Assembly: GCA_002690865.1 (NCBI GenBank)
Contig: NZGG01000005.1
Coordinates: 60,551-124,550 of the forward strand
Origin: Gammaproteobacteria bacterium
GTDB taxonomy: Bacteria > Pseudomonadota > Gammaproteobacteria > Pseudomonadales > Azotimanducaceae
Length of the DNA stretch: 64,000 nt
Direction of reading: 5' to 3'
Shown here: piece after piece, positions 16,646-25,845 of the stretch
How positions within the stretch are numbered: position 1 is the first letter of the stretch
Layout: the number at the start of each line of letters is the position of its first letter
Notes under the pieces: model-generated
Seen by the model: only the letters and a program-made list of their open reading frames with translations
What the model was told of the DNA's origin: nothing
Database searches by the model: none
Made by a program: the position numbers and the translations under genes

Positions 16646-17530
16646 ATGAGTACTAAACATTGGCCACCGGAACCAGATCTTCAACGCGCAGATATTAGTT
16701 TCAACTTCCGCAATAACAACTACCTGGGGCATTTAGTCGCGCCACCAGAATCAGCAGGGAAAAGACCCCTGGTTTTAGTCATTCATAATTTTCAAGGATT
16801 AAAGTTTTTTGATGTTGATGTCGCAGAGTATCTGGCGCGGGTTGGATACGTAGGCCTCGCAATAGACCTTTATGGCGATACCTTCCCTCCGGAAGAACGA
16901 TTATTTCCAAAAGACAAAATAAAGGTTGAAACATTCATGAAGCGTAGCTTCGAGACAATGGTTGGGCTGGATCATGATTTCGAAAAGTTTCGATCATTAC
17001 TACAAGAATGGCTTAACCATGGCCTTTCACATTCAACTGTAGACGCGTCAATACCCGGTGCAGCCATCGGTTATTGCTTCGGTGGTGTTGCTGTAATCGA
17101 AGCGGTGAGAGGTGGCTTAGACCTAGGTGGTGTTGTCTCTTTCCATGGATTATTACAAACAGGCGAAGATCCTAGCCCTGCTAGGATTGGTGTAGAACGG
17201 CCAATTCTCAAGCAATGCGAGAATAATTATAATACAAAGACAACAATTTTTATTGAAAACGGTGCGGAAGACCACTTAGTTCCCATTGAGAGCCGAAAGA
17301 GATTCTTCGAGGAAATGGATAATGCTGGTGTAGATTGGTGCTTTCACGACCATGCAAAAACTCCACATGGATTTGCACTGCCTCAAACTTTAGGTGGTCC
17401 AGGTAGGCTGAATAAAAATACGGACCGAAGGTCTACGATGAATATGTTAAGCCTGTTCCGAGAGATTTTTCCAGCTGTTAAGCAAAACCCAGTCACTCAC
17501 AATGCTGCTGGAACTAGAATCCCTAATTAA
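16646..17530 (+). CDS. Dienelactone hydrolase family protein
   Basis: This is an alpha/beta hydrolase of 294 residues in the dienelactone hydrolase family (PF01738). The nucleophile motif GYCFGG places the catalytic Cys at residue 144. An Asp in GAEDHLVP and a His in TPHGFALP complete the Cys-Asp-His triad. It is longer than canonical ClcD (about 236 residues), with a C-terminal extension. Family members open lactones or cleave esters, and the true substrate is not evident. It heads a rightward three-gene unit with a GH32 fructosidase (12 bp spacing) and a ThDP enzyme (39 bp). This is an unusual combination that hints at processing of a sugar ester or lactone. Confidence 0.88.
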   Translation: MSTKHWPPEPDLQRADISFNFRNNNYLGHLVAPPESAGKRPLVLVIHNFQGLKFFDVDVAEYLARVGYVGLAIDLYGDTFPPEERLFPKDKIKVETFMKRSFETMVGLDHDFEKFRSLLQEWLNHGLSHSTVDASIPGAAIGYCFGGVAVIEAVRGGLDLGGVVSFHGLLQTGEDPSPARIGVERPILKQCENNYNTKTTIFIENGAEDHLVPIESRKRFFEEMDNAGVDWCFHDHAKTPHGFALPQTLGGPGRLNKNTDRRSTMNMLSLFREIFPAVKQNPVTHNAAGTRIPN

Positions 17531-17542
17531 GGATATCTCCAT

Positions 17543-18859
17543 ATGAATGAATACAATGAAATTCACCGACCACAGATCCACTTTACGGCGAAAGAAAACT
17601 GGATAAATGATCCTAATGGATTGGTCTATTGTGATGAAACGTGGCACCTTTTTTTCCAGCATAATCCGAAATCAAATATCTGGGGTAATATGACTTGGGG
17701 CCATGCTGTGAGCAGTGACCTTATACATTGGAAACAGATAGAACACGCACTTTACCCAGATGAACACGGAACTATGTTCTCGGGATCCGCAGTCATTGAT
17801 CATGAAAACACCGCTGGATTTGGAAAAGGAGCTATGCTGATATTTTATACAGCTGCAGGTGAGTATGTGTCACCTGCACGCCCTTTCACGCAGTGCCTTG
17901 CTTACAGCACAGATAATGGGGCAACAATTCATAAATATGAAGGAAACCCGGTTATTGGAAGCTTCGAGAAAGGCAACAGAGATCCCAAAGTCATATGGCA
18001 TAAGGATTCACAACAATGGATCATGGCGCTTTACTTAATAGGAAATGAATATTGTCTGTTGCGTTCTAGCGATGCTAAAACGTGGAGTCGATTTCAAGAC
18101 CTTACTTTATCAGGGGTCACTGAGTGTCCCGATTTTTTTCCGCTCAAAGATGATGCAGGTTGTATGCGCTGGATCTTCTGGGGAGCTGAAGGTATATATC
18201 TCATTGGTTCTTTTGATGGTCATAAGTTTTTGGAAGAAACTGGAGTCCTGATCAGTGAGCATGGTAATAACGCATATGCTGCACAAACTTGGAGTGATTC
18301 TCCTGATGGTCGACGAATCCAGATATCCTGGATGCATAAAGGGCTCTATCCTGAGATGCCGTTTAATCATCAGATGTCAATCCCGGTAGAGCTTTCCCTT
18401 TCCGGATCTGGAGAAGACGTAGTCCTTAGACGCTGGCCAGTAAAGGAAGTCGAAAAGCTACGCAATAATAGTTTAAAACTAGAGTCACAGAAAATTGAAG
18501 ATTGGAAAACGCCCTTTGAAATCGAGGCTGCGGGAGAATTATTAGATGTTAGCTTCTCTGCATGCTCCCGTTCAGAGGGTCGTTTACATGTATTAATACG
18601 GGGACAATCGATGGTCTTGGATTGGGGAAAAAGACAACTATCGTTTCAAAATCATTCCTTCTCATTAGATGAGTCACCATGGATAGAAATCCGTCTTCTA
18701 ATAGACAAAACATCCGTGGAAATATTTATTAATAAAGGTTTAATTAGTGCTTCATACACCTTTCTACCAGGTGCGTATATACATGCATTGACAATGTATT
18801 CCGATGGAATTCAGGAAGTGGAAGATATTGAAATACACGAACTAGAGCCAATCTGGTAA
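17543..18859 (+). CDS. Glycoside hydrolase family 32 (beta-fructosidase, levanase/invertase type)
   Basis: This enzyme hydrolyses beta-fructofuranosyl bonds in sucrose, levan or inulin-type fructans. The 438 residues hold the five-bladed N-terminal propeller and a C-terminal beta-sandwich module. All three signature sites are present: the nucleophile Asp23 in WINDPNG, the RDP motif at 146-148 with Asp147 as transition-state stabiliser, and the acid/base Glu194 in ECPDFFP. No signal peptide is seen, so the enzyme is probably cytosolic and acts on imported short sugars. It is flanked within one operon by a dienelactone hydrolase-like gene and a ThDP enzyme. No sucrose transporter or fructokinase is adjacent, although PfkB kinases occur elsewhere in the window. 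Confidence 0.93.
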   Translation: MNEYNEIHRPQIHFTAKENWINDPNGLVYCDETWHLFFQHNPKSNIWGNMTWGHAVSSDLIHWKQIEHALYPDEHGTMFSGSAVIDHENTAGFGKGAMLIFYTAAGEYVSPARPFTQCLAYSTDNGATIHKYEGNPVIGSFEKGNRDPKVIWHKDSQQWIMALYLIGNEYCLLRSSDAKTWSRFQDLTLSGVTECPDFFPLKDDAGCMRWIFWGAEGIYLIGSFDGHKFLEETGVLISEHGNNAYAAQTWSDSPDGRRIQISWMHKGLYPEMPFNHQMSIPVELSLSGSGEDVVLRRWPVKEVEKLRNNSLKLESQKIEDWKTPFEIEAAGELLDVSFSACSRSEGRLHVLIRGQSMVLDWGKRQLSFQNHSFSLDESPWIEIRLLIDKTSVEIFINKGLISASYTFLPGAYIHALTMYSDGIQEVEDIEIHELEPIW

Positions 18860-18898
18860 GCGCAACAAACCAACAAACCAACAAAAAATGAGGTCACC

Positions 18899-20617
18899 AT
18901 GACTGCAGAAACACAGGTTAGGGGCACAGGTGGAGAATTACTGATGCATCAGCTTATTGCTCAGGGTGTTGACTTCGCATTCACCAATACAGGCAGCGCT
19001 GAGGCGGGGTTTTTTGATGCTTTTCTTACTGTCCCCGGGGTACAACCGATTTTGTTGCTAAATGAATCACTTGTGGTTTCCGCGGCTGATGGTTACGCAA
19101 AGTCGGCCAAAAAGACCGCTTTTGTCAATGTTCATCTTGCCGCTGGAACTAGGCAAGGCTCAGGTCAACTCTATAATGCCTACTTTGATGGCACGCCCAT
19201 GGTTGTAACGTCAGGAATGCGTGATGCGGGGGAATTTGGCGATCACAATACTCTGGGTGTAAGTAGCGGTTACTCCTCGATGAGCATCGTTCAAGATGTT
19301 ACCAAAAAACGCTGGGAAGTCCGAGATCCCAGAGGCGTTCCCATGGCAACACGCAGAGCTTTTAAAGAGGCAAGCACCATGCCATCAGGCCCTGTCTACC
19401 TCGCCTATTCAAGTAATGCTCTGGACTCAAAAAATATCGACGCAACTATTATACCGTCTCAGCCACTAGAGATGGCTCAACATCCCAGCATCGATGCACT
19501 TAACCAAATTCATGACGCGCTTCTTAATGCTGAAAATCCTTTATTAGTGGTCGGTCCTGATATTCAGCGCGCAAATGCTCAATATGATGTCATGGAGCTT
19601 GCTGAAAACTATGCACTACCTGTATCCGTCGGGTTTTTTGACTACGGCTCGTTTCCAACAGCACATACCGCTTTTATTGGTATGGTCGATACACTAGATG
19701 ACAGTAAATACGACGTCGTTTGCTGCATAGGATATCGTCCAAATACTCGTGGAGATCCATCTGATGATCGCTTTTCAAATGCATTCAAAATTGGCATTGG
19801 CCATGACCCTGATCTACTTGGTAATACTTTCACCCTTGATGTAAGTATTTGGTCAAACGTAAAGCATACGGTCGCTGCACTTAACGCACTTTGGAGACCA
19901 GCTGATGCTAACCTACATCAAATATCTCAACGTAAAACTATACTGAAAAAATTAGGTGAACAACGCCTTTTCCAACAGAAACAAAATGCGCTCTCGCATG
20001 CGTATGACAATCCTATCCATCCTGATTTTCTTGGTCAAAGAATGGCCGACACCCTGGCCCCCAATACAATGGTCGTTTCAGAAAACTTTCGCGCGGCAGA
20101 TCACCTTCTACCATTTGGGTATGAAAACAACGACTGGCGTCTAGTTCGAGCCTACGGCGGAAGTCTGGGTTATGGGGTAGGTAGCGCTATTGGAGCACAA
20201 CTTGGCTCCCCTGATACGCCCCTGGTACTGAGTATCGGTGATGGATCTGTAATGTATAGCTCTGCTGGATTTTGGACAATGGCCAGATACAATCTACCCA
20301 TACTTACTATTGTTTGGAATAACATGAATTACCAAACGGTGCGGACAAACTTTGCTAGTTGGGGTGGCAACATGAAGAGGGAAAATAAATATCCTGAGAC
20401 CTTCCTTGGAGATCCGGCAATAGACTTTGTACTATTAGGTAAATCTCAGGGTATAGAAGGACAGCACGTTCGTGATCCAAGCGAGCTAGATAAGGCTTTA
20501 AAGTATGGAAGAGAAGCGCAGGCAGCAGGTGAACCATACATATTAGATATCCATATTACCAACGTGGGAGATGGTTCCGATCAAACCTGGCACAAAAGTT
20601 TCAAGCTCACTAACTAA
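18899..20617 (+). CDS. ThDP-dependent enzyme, benzoylformate decarboxylase/acetolactate synthase-like
   Basis: This is the second thiamine-diphosphate enzyme of the window, 572 residues. The catalytic Glu56 lies in the NESLVVSAADGYAK segment. The ThDP/Mg motif starts at Asp448 in GDGSVMYS and ends at the Asn pair near 474-475. The middle domain lacks an obvious FAD-binding pattern, and the sequence differs markedly from the other two ThDP enzymes. A decarboxylase or carboligase acting on a 2-keto acid is likely, but the substrate is unknown. An AGG-type ribosome site (GAGG) precedes the ATG. It is the third gene of the dienelactone hydrolase-GH32-ThDP unit, and a hairpin region that may terminate transcription follows its stop codon. 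Confidence 0.85.
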   Translation: MTAETQVRGTGGELLMHQLIAQGVDFAFTNTGSAEAGFFDAFLTVPGVQPILLLNESLVVSAADGYAKSAKKTAFVNVHLAAGTRQGSGQLYNAYFDGTPMVVTSGMRDAGEFGDHNTLGVSSGYSSMSIVQDVTKKRWEVRDPRGVPMATRRAFKEASTMPSGPVYLAYSSNALDSKNIDATIIPSQPLEMAQHPSIDALNQIHDALLNAENPLLVVGPDIQRANAQYDVMELAENYALPVSVGFFDYGSFPTAHTAFIGMVDTLDDSKYDVVCCIGYRPNTRGDPSDDRFSNAFKIGIGHDPDLLGNTFTLDVSIWSNVKHTVAALNALWRPADANLHQISQRKTILKKLGEQRLFQQKQNALSHAYDNPIHPDFLGQRMADTLAPNTMVVSENFRAADHLLPFGYENNDWRLVRAYGGSLGYGVGSAIGAQLGSPDTPLVLSIGDGSVMYSSAGFWTMARYNLPILTIVWNNMNYQTVRTNFASWGGNMKRENKYPETFLGDPAIDFVLLGKSQGIEGQHVRDPSELDKALKYGREAQAAGEPYILDIHITNVGDGSDQTWHKSFKLTN

Positions 20618-20659
20618 AACCCCGGGGCAAAAACACAAGGGGTTTTACCTACCCCTTGT
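20616..20659. terminator. Overlapping hairpins between convergent genes, probable bidirectional terminator
   Basis: Directly at the stop of the ThDP gene, AAAACCCC (20616-20623) can pair with GGGGTTTT (20639-20646). Alternatively ACAAGGGG (20635-20642) can pair with CCCCTTGT (20652-20659). The two eight-base stems share the central GGGG and cannot form together. The site lies between convergent genes, where a terminator is expected on both strands. The first stem ends in a run of four T. Confidence 0.5.
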
Positions 20660-20671
20660 CCTTCGCTTATC

Positions 20672-21442
20672 TTACTTCCAACCACTTCTAGCATTTGGTC
20701 CATCAGGATAAGGTCCAGCAGGCCAGCGAAACCCTAAAGTCAGGGCAGTATTTACATCTTCCTTCGTACCAACCCCTTCTGCGACGAGCTTATCAGCTTC
20801 CCTACGTACAGCAGCTAAAATTCTGTTGCCAATAAAACCGGTATCTCCAGGAACATCTTTTAACACGATGGGAACTTTACGCCAGCTTTTACTTAAATCG
20901 ACAATCAACTCCACAATATCATCAGTGGTATCTGCTGTATGGGTAACTTCAACCAACTTCATAATATTTGCCGGACTAAATAAATGCATGCCGATAAATC
21001 TATCCTTTCTTCCCGTTACAGCGGCTAAATCTGCAATCGTAAAATATGAGGTATTACTTGCAAAAACCGCCTCTTTTTTCACAACTCTGTCCATTTCTTC
21101 CCATACTTTTAGCTTCATCGGCTTATTTTCAATACGGCCATCATCACCACCACCAATCGCCTCGATAATCAAATCACAGTCTCTTAGATCATTAACATCG
21201 GTAGTAAAGCTTAATAGGTTCATCGCTGCATCACGATCCTCTTCGGTCATCTTACCGAGCTCCACCGCTTTATTAAAACCAAATCGGCTATTGAGAATAA
21301 TATCCCTCGCGTTCTCACAAATCTCGTCAGTAAGATCTCTTACTATTACTTTCTGACCAGCTTGAATCGCATTTTGAGCTATACCACCACCCATTACACC
21401 TGCACCCAAAATCCCAATGCATTTTATATCTTCAAGTTTCAT
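20672..21442 (-). CDS. 3-hydroxyacyl-CoA dehydrogenase family protein
   Basis: This is an NAD-dependent dehydrogenase of about 256 residues, starting at the ATG 21442. That ATG follows AGGAGA at normal spacing and is preferred over an upstream in-frame start that would overlap the preceding gene. The Rossmann motif GAGVMGGG is at residues 13-20. The catalytic Ser132 (SNTS) and the His153/Glu165 pair (MHLFSPANIMKLVE) match the 3-hydroxyacyl-CoA dehydrogenase site. The C-terminal domain is shorter than in stand-alone FadB2/HbdA (about 280 residues) and ends in PNARSGWK, so substrate range may differ. The gene follows the third ThDP enzyme by 31 bp on the same strand and is surely co-transcribed with it. 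Confidence 0.87.
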   Translation of the reverse strand: MKLEDIKCIGILGAGVMGGGIAQNAIQAGQKVIVRDLTDEICENARDIILNSRFGFNKAVELGKMTEEDRDAAMNLLSFTTDVNDLRDCDLIIEAIGGGDDGRIENKPMKLKVWEEMDRVVKKEAVFASNTSYFTIADLAAVTGRKDRFIGMHLFSPANIMKLVEVTHTADTTDDIVELIVDLSKSWRKVPIVLKDVPGDTGFIGNRILAAVRREADKLVAEGVGTKEDVNTALTLGFRWPAGPYPDGPNARSGWK

Positions 21443-21473
21443 TTCGTTGTGTCTCCTATGACGTGTTCTATAA

Positions 21474-23132
21474 CTAATTAATCGAGTTTTCTTCGACAAA
21501 CCTGTGCGGAGCACGGGAATCCTCGTTTCTCGTTTTTATATCTATCATTACTGTCTTACCTTCTTTGTTAAACCTTGTCGCCTTATCCAAGGCATCGGGA
21601 AGTTCCGACCCCTTATTAACATAAATACTCTCAGCCCCCATACCCATCGCAATTTGCCCATAGTCCCCTGACATATGCGTAACACCAAATTGCTCTCGCG
21701 CGGTTGGTGTTCCGCCAGGGTACGTCGCCATTATTCCATTATTTAACAGGACAACAGTGATCGGTAGATTTGCTCTGACGGCTGTTTCCATGTCTAGACC
21801 TGACATGCCAAAAGCCGCATCACCCATAAATGCTACACACATACGTTCTGGCATCGCCTTTTTAGCCCCGATCATAAGGGGAATTGAGGCACCGAGGTGC
21901 GTGGTCTTCCCCCAGCCAACATAACTGTGCGGAGTAGTCGCAGTATAGAACGGTCCTATTTGATCTCGAGGCGCACCTGCATCATGAGTAACAATGCTAT
22001 TTTCCTTGTCCAAGTTTTGATTTAATTCCCAAATGACCCGGTAAGGACTAACAGGATCGCTATCATTTTCGAGATATGGCATCCATGAAGCCCACCAAGT
22101 ATCTTTTGCTGTCTTGATTCGTTTAGTGACTCCTGTAGTTCGTCCTTGCTCGCCAATAAGGCCCTTCACACAATCAATCATTAACGCCAAGGTTATTTTA
22201 GCATCGCCTACTAGCCCAACATCACAAACAGTATCCTTGTTGATTTCATTCACATCATTAACACAGTGGATGAGAAACTTATTTGGATCAAATCGTTGAC
22301 CGTAGGGAGTCGTCGTTAATGAAGTACCTACCGCAAACATAACATCTGAATCGTCTAACCACTGCCTTGCAGGCCCCGTTGTTGTCATTCCACCAGAACC
22401 CAATGCAAGCGGATGCCTCTCATCGATCGCAGACTTGCCAACTAAGGTTGTATAAACAGGGACCTCAAGCAACTCAGCTAAAATTCTTAACTCTTCTGTC
22501 GCCTGAGCTGACATTACCCCAGCTCCCGCCCATATTAATGGATCCTTGGCCTCGACTAGCGCCTTAGCCGCATCTCTAATATCACCGCTTGAGGGCACAC
22601 TTACCATGAGCTTTGGTGAGCTATAGTTGAGCTCGTTATCAGGAATCTCTTGACTGACAACGTCCTGCGGTAATTCTACGATTACAGGGCCAGGCGCTCC
22701 AGACTTCAAATGATGCATCGCGCGACGCATCACATTACCTGTCTCTTTAGGACTGGTGATGAATTCAGCATGCCTCGAAACTGTTGACCAAGAATTTACG
22801 GCAGAGAAATTTGGTCGAATAAACAGCTGATGCAAGGCGTTTCCACCAGGCATCACTAGGATTGGTATATTGTCTGCATTGGCCTGCGCCAAACCCCCCA
22901 TCGAATTCTCAGCCCCCGCCTGAGATTGCATACCCACCATACTAATGTTCTTTCGATCGCTAACCCTGGCATAACCATCCGCGGCCATAACGGCGCCCCG
23001 CTCATGACGAAATGCTATTGGCTGAATCCCTTCTTTCGCTAATGCTTCAATCATCGGATTGCTTGGAAAGCAGGGCATCCAAGTTAATCCCTCAGCCTTC
23101 AAGATCTTAGCGATATATTCTGCCCCTATCAT
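21474..23132 (-). CDS. ThDP-dependent acetolactate synthase-like enzyme
   Basis: This is the third ThDP enzyme of the window, 552 residues. The activating Glu44 lies in RHERGAVMAADGYAR. The C-terminal cofactor motif begins at Asp438 in MGDAAFGMSG and ends near Asn464. The ATG is preceded by GAGGTGA. Its partner is a 3-hydroxyacyl-CoA dehydrogenase-like gene 31 bp downstream. A CoA-linked pathway is therefore likely, for example a 2-hydroxyacyl-CoA lyase-type cleavage, but that assignment is inference. The family resemblance to oxalyl-CoA decarboxylase and acetolactate synthase is general. No small regulatory subunit lies nearby. Confidence 0.85.
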   Translation of the reverse strand: MIGAEYIAKILKAEGLTWMPCFPSNPMIEALAKEGIQPIAFRHERGAVMAADGYARVSDRKNISMVGMQSQAGAENSMGGLAQANADNIPILVMPGGNALHQLFIRPNFSAVNSWSTVSRHAEFITSPKETGNVMRRAMHHLKSGAPGPVIVELPQDVVSQEIPDNELNYSSPKLMVSVPSSGDIRDAAKALVEAKDPLIWAGAGVMSAQATEELRILAELLEVPVYTTLVGKSAIDERHPLALGSGGMTTTGPARQWLDDSDVMFAVGTSLTTTPYGQRFDPNKFLIHCVNDVNEINKDTVCDVGLVGDAKITLALMIDCVKGLIGEQGRTTGVTKRIKTAKDTWWASWMPYLENDSDPVSPYRVIWELNQNLDKENSIVTHDAGAPRDQIGPFYTATTPHSYVGWGKTTHLGASIPLMIGAKKAMPERMCVAFMGDAAFGMSGLDMETAVRANLPITVVLLNNGIMATYPGGTPTAREQFGVTHMSGDYGQIAMGMGAESIYVNKGSELPDALDKATRFNKEGKTVMIDIKTRNEDSRAPHRFVEENSIN

Positions 23133-23236
23133 TACTTCACCTCATCAAGATTTCAGAGAGCGGAGGATACTATATCTTTGATCAGAAGTGTTGCCGCTTA
23201 TTAACCAAAATTTAGCTTATCAACAGCACTACCACC

Positions 23237-24256
23237 CTAGGTTTGACTAAGTCGATAAACACGCTGGGCGGTTCCGCTGAAAATCGCTGTTTTCTCAGTG
23301 GCGCTCAGGCCAGCTTTCTTGGCAATAAGCTTAAAGGTATTCCAGAGAGTACGATAGGAAACGCATTCCTTATCTACAGGAAAATTACTCTCAAACATAC
23401 AACGATCAGGACCAAAAGCCTCGATAGCATAGATATAATATTCATACAGCAAATCGCAAAGCTCTCCTGAACCAATTGGCGAGCGTCTTAGATTATTGTG
23501 GAATGGTGGTTCCCAGGAGCCTACACGCTGCTGAGCACCACCAAGCTTCATAACTACATTAGGACATTTGGATATCTCGTTAATACATTCGCGCCACCTC
23601 GCTATACCTTTTGGCGCATTATTAGGGTCAATCTTACCGCCCAAGTGATTGACAATAATCGTAACTTCAGGGAATTTTTGGCCTAGCTTTGCCAAAGCCG
23701 GCAAGCGCTCATAATCCGGATGATAATTATCAAAGGATAAACCTAATTTGCCGAGCACAGCATAACCATCAAGAAAAGTATTATTAAGGTCTTGCGGAAA
23801 AGCTGAACGAATACCTCGGAAATTGTTTGAAGCGGCTAAATGGGCACTGAGCACTCGTTCCACATCCTTTCCCGCTCTCAAATCTGCATAACTAAAAATG
23901 CCTGCACAAACTTCTGGATATCCATACCGGCCCGAACGACTCATAGCCGATATGCCATTAACAAATTCTGTTTCACCAACGCATTTCAAAGCTTCTTCGC
24001 CAGATGCCCGATAGAAGGCATCACACTGCGCGAAGACAGTCTGAACAACGTTATGTCCCGAAAATCTTATTTCATCCGTTATCTCTTCACACAAATATAC
24101 CTTATGTTGAAATGCTCGAAGTATTTCATCATCGTAAGTACGCAAATCCCAAAGATGATGATGTGGATCAACAATGGGGAGACTTGGCTCAATAATCTCC
24201 TCCGGTATTTCTTTCGCCAACCACTGAAGCAGATTTGTATTTGCTTCGTGTGCCAT
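23237..24256 (-). CDS. Amidohydrolase family protein (TIM-barrel, amidohydrolase 2 type)
   Basis: This is a metal-dependent hydrolase of about 339 residues. The ATG at 24256, preceded by AAGGAG, is chosen; a longer frame extends 29 codons upstream without such a site. The HxH metal motif is at about residues 30-34 (DPHHHLW). Conserved VNHLGG and ESNFPVDK segments follow, the latter carrying the C-terminal Asp ligand. This pattern matches the Amidohydro_2 group, which includes 2-pyrone-4,6-dicarboxylate lactonase and related lactonases and decarboxylases. It stands alone between the ThDP operon and a divergent glutathione transferase gene. A lactonase or decarboxylase role is plausible. Confidence 0.87.
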   Translation of the reverse strand: MAHEANTNLLQWLAKEIPEEIIEPSLPIVDPHHHLWDLRTYDDEILRAFQHKVYLCEEITDEIRFSGHNVVQTVFAQCDAFYRASGEEALKCVGETEFVNGISAMSRSGRYGYPEVCAGIFSYADLRAGKDVERVLSAHLAASNNFRGIRSAFPQDLNNTFLDGYAVLGKLGLSFDNYHPDYERLPALAKLGQKFPEVTIIVNHLGGKIDPNNAPKGIARWRECINEISKCPNVVMKLGGAQQRVGSWEPPFHNNLRRSPIGSGELCDLLYEYYIYAIEAFGPDRCMFESNFPVDKECVSYRTLWNTFKLIAKKAGLSATEKTAIFSGTAQRVYRLSQT

Positions 24257-24441
24257 AAATAACTCCTTCACATTGAGCAGATCATGGTACAAAAAGGCTT
24301 TAGATGAAAACAATACTAAAATTGAGTAAATATCAATATTCATAGATCAAAACTCCCGCTATTTTCAAAAACTAACTCTGAGTGTAAGAGCGACTACCCT
24401 AGGTTAGAATGAAGCTAAGCAATAGAGATTTAGGAAACACA

Positions 24442-25176
24442 ATGACCCTCGAAGTATATACAGGAGCCACACCCAATGGCTGGAAGATCACAGTCATGAT
24501 TGAAGAACTGATCGAAGCGGGCATCGAACTTGGCAAGGTCAATATGCATCGAATGAATTTATCTGATGGTGATCAATTCACTGAAGATTTCATGAAGATC
24601 AATCCAAACCAAAAAATTCCTGCGATCGTTCATAACGGAAAGAGCATCATCGAAAGCTGCGCTATTCTTCATTACCTCGGTGAAACCTTCCCAACAAAGC
24701 TATTCCCAAAAGATCATCAGCGCTGGGAAGTTATACCTTGGTTATATTGGCAGGCTGCAAATATCGGCCCTATCTTCGGGAACAAACTAAGCTATACCCG
24801 CTATATTAGAGATGCTTCTGATGAAGAACGCAGACATCCAATTGAGCGTTTTAATAAAGAGGCCTTACGACTAGTTGGTGTTATGGATTACCAACTGGCT
24901 CAACATTCCTACCTTTGCGGTGACCATTTTACAGTTGCAGATATCGCCACTTGGTGTTGGATCCGTTCGTATAAGTGGGTAAAAATCGACATAACGACGA
25001 AACCCCGCGTAATGGATTGGTTAAAACGTGTACGCAGCCGGCCGGGGGTAGAGCGTGGAATCTCGTTTGGAGTACCCAAAGCTGAAATAGACACTTTTAG
25101 TAAAGATCGACGCGAGAGCTATACGAACGATGGCGGTAACATTGCTTCGAACTCAGAACTAAAATCTGATGTATAA
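24442..25176 (+). CDS. Glutathione S-transferase family protein
   Basis: This is a cytosolic GST of about 244 residues from the ATG at 24442, which is preceded by AGGA; an ATG 11 codons upstream is the alternative. The thioredoxin-fold N-domain begins with the TPNGWKI segment of the YfcG/YghU-like Nu-class group. It includes NPNQKIPAIV and the ESCAILHYLG glutathione-binding loop. The alpha-helical C-domain carries the FTVADIATW motif. Nu-class enzymes often have disulfide reductase or peroxidase activity. It lies divergent from the amidohydrolase gene and convergent with a PPOX-type gene, and no conjugation pathway is apparent. Confidence 0.88.
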   Translation: MTLEVYTGATPNGWKITVMIEELIEAGIELGKVNMHRMNLSDGDQFTEDFMKINPNQKIPAIVHNGKSIIESCAILHYLGETFPTKLFPKDHQRWEVIPWLYWQAANIGPIFGNKLSYTRYIRDASDEERRHPIERFNKEALRLVGVMDYQLAQHSYLCGDHFTVADIATWCWIRSYKWVKIDITTKPRVMDWLKRVRSRPGVERGISFGVPKAEIDTFSKDRRESYTNDGGNIASNSELKSDV

Positions 25177-25212
25177 AATAAACAACAGGGGAATTGATTT
25201 ACCGCTGCTCCA

Positions 25213-25638
25213 CTACTCTTGCACGACTTTAAACCCTTCATCGAGCACCTTATACGGCGTTATTAAAAATATTGTTCTTTTATCTCTTTCTAAGAGACTA
25301 ACAAACTCATCATTAATCTCGATTTTGAGATCATCAAAAAATGCCTCATGTACTCTACGAGTAAGCTCAGCGCGCGCCGGATCGGAATCAATACACCTAA
25401 CAGTACCGTAGATAACCAGCTGACGCCGATCCTCATGGATAAGAAGCGCTACTTTTGGCTGTCGCAGAGCATTTCTCCACTTAGCAGTATAACTCTTGAC
25501 AGAAATAGCGAAGTCGTTTCCATTCCACGCATAAGCGATCTGAGACAACTGTGGCGACCCATCCTTCCTTCCAGTGGCTAATGCAGCCCATTTATGATTT
25601 CGAAGATATTCGTCCTGCTCCCCTGTTATCTTTATCAT
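25213..25638 (-). CDS. PPOX-class flavin/F420-type oxidoreductase
   Basis: This is a small split-barrel protein of 141 residues in the pyridoxamine 5'-phosphate oxidase superfamily, the length of F420-dependent PPOX class proteins. The opening segment KWAALATGRKDGSPQLSQIAY is characteristic, as are the KWRNALRQPKVALLI strand and the C-terminal LITPYKV. It binds a flavin or deazaflavin as a dimer and probably reduces or sequesters a small cofactor or substrate. It is monocistronic, ending convergently with the GST gene. A luciferase-like oxidoreductase, another possible F420 or flavin user, lies at 47.3 kb. Confidence 0.8.
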   Translation of the reverse strand: MIKITGEQDEYLRNHKWAALATGRKDGSPQLSQIAYAWNGNDFAISVKSYTAKWRNALRQPKVALLIHEDRRQLVIYGTVRCIDSDPARAELTRRVHEAFFDDLKIEINDEFVSLLERDKRTIFLITPYKVLDEGFKVVQE

Positions 25639-25845
25639 AAGCGGTTCCCCCTACTTGATATTAAATACTCAATATTTAAACATCATCTTCCGAATAGAAG
25701 TAAAATAATTTAGGTCCTCCGTGATCGGTTAGAATTCGTTATACTCGTAATGACCTGCAGAGATAATGTCTCAGCAACACATTAGAAGTTCACAACCAAA
25801 AAATCAAAACCAAAAATTCAAGTAAAAGAGCTCAATATAGTAATT

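Noticed and set aside
20826..21356. Rightward 176-codon open frame
   Set aside because: Antisense to the 3-hydroxyacyl-CoA dehydrogenase gene with intact catalytic residues; no recognisable domain.
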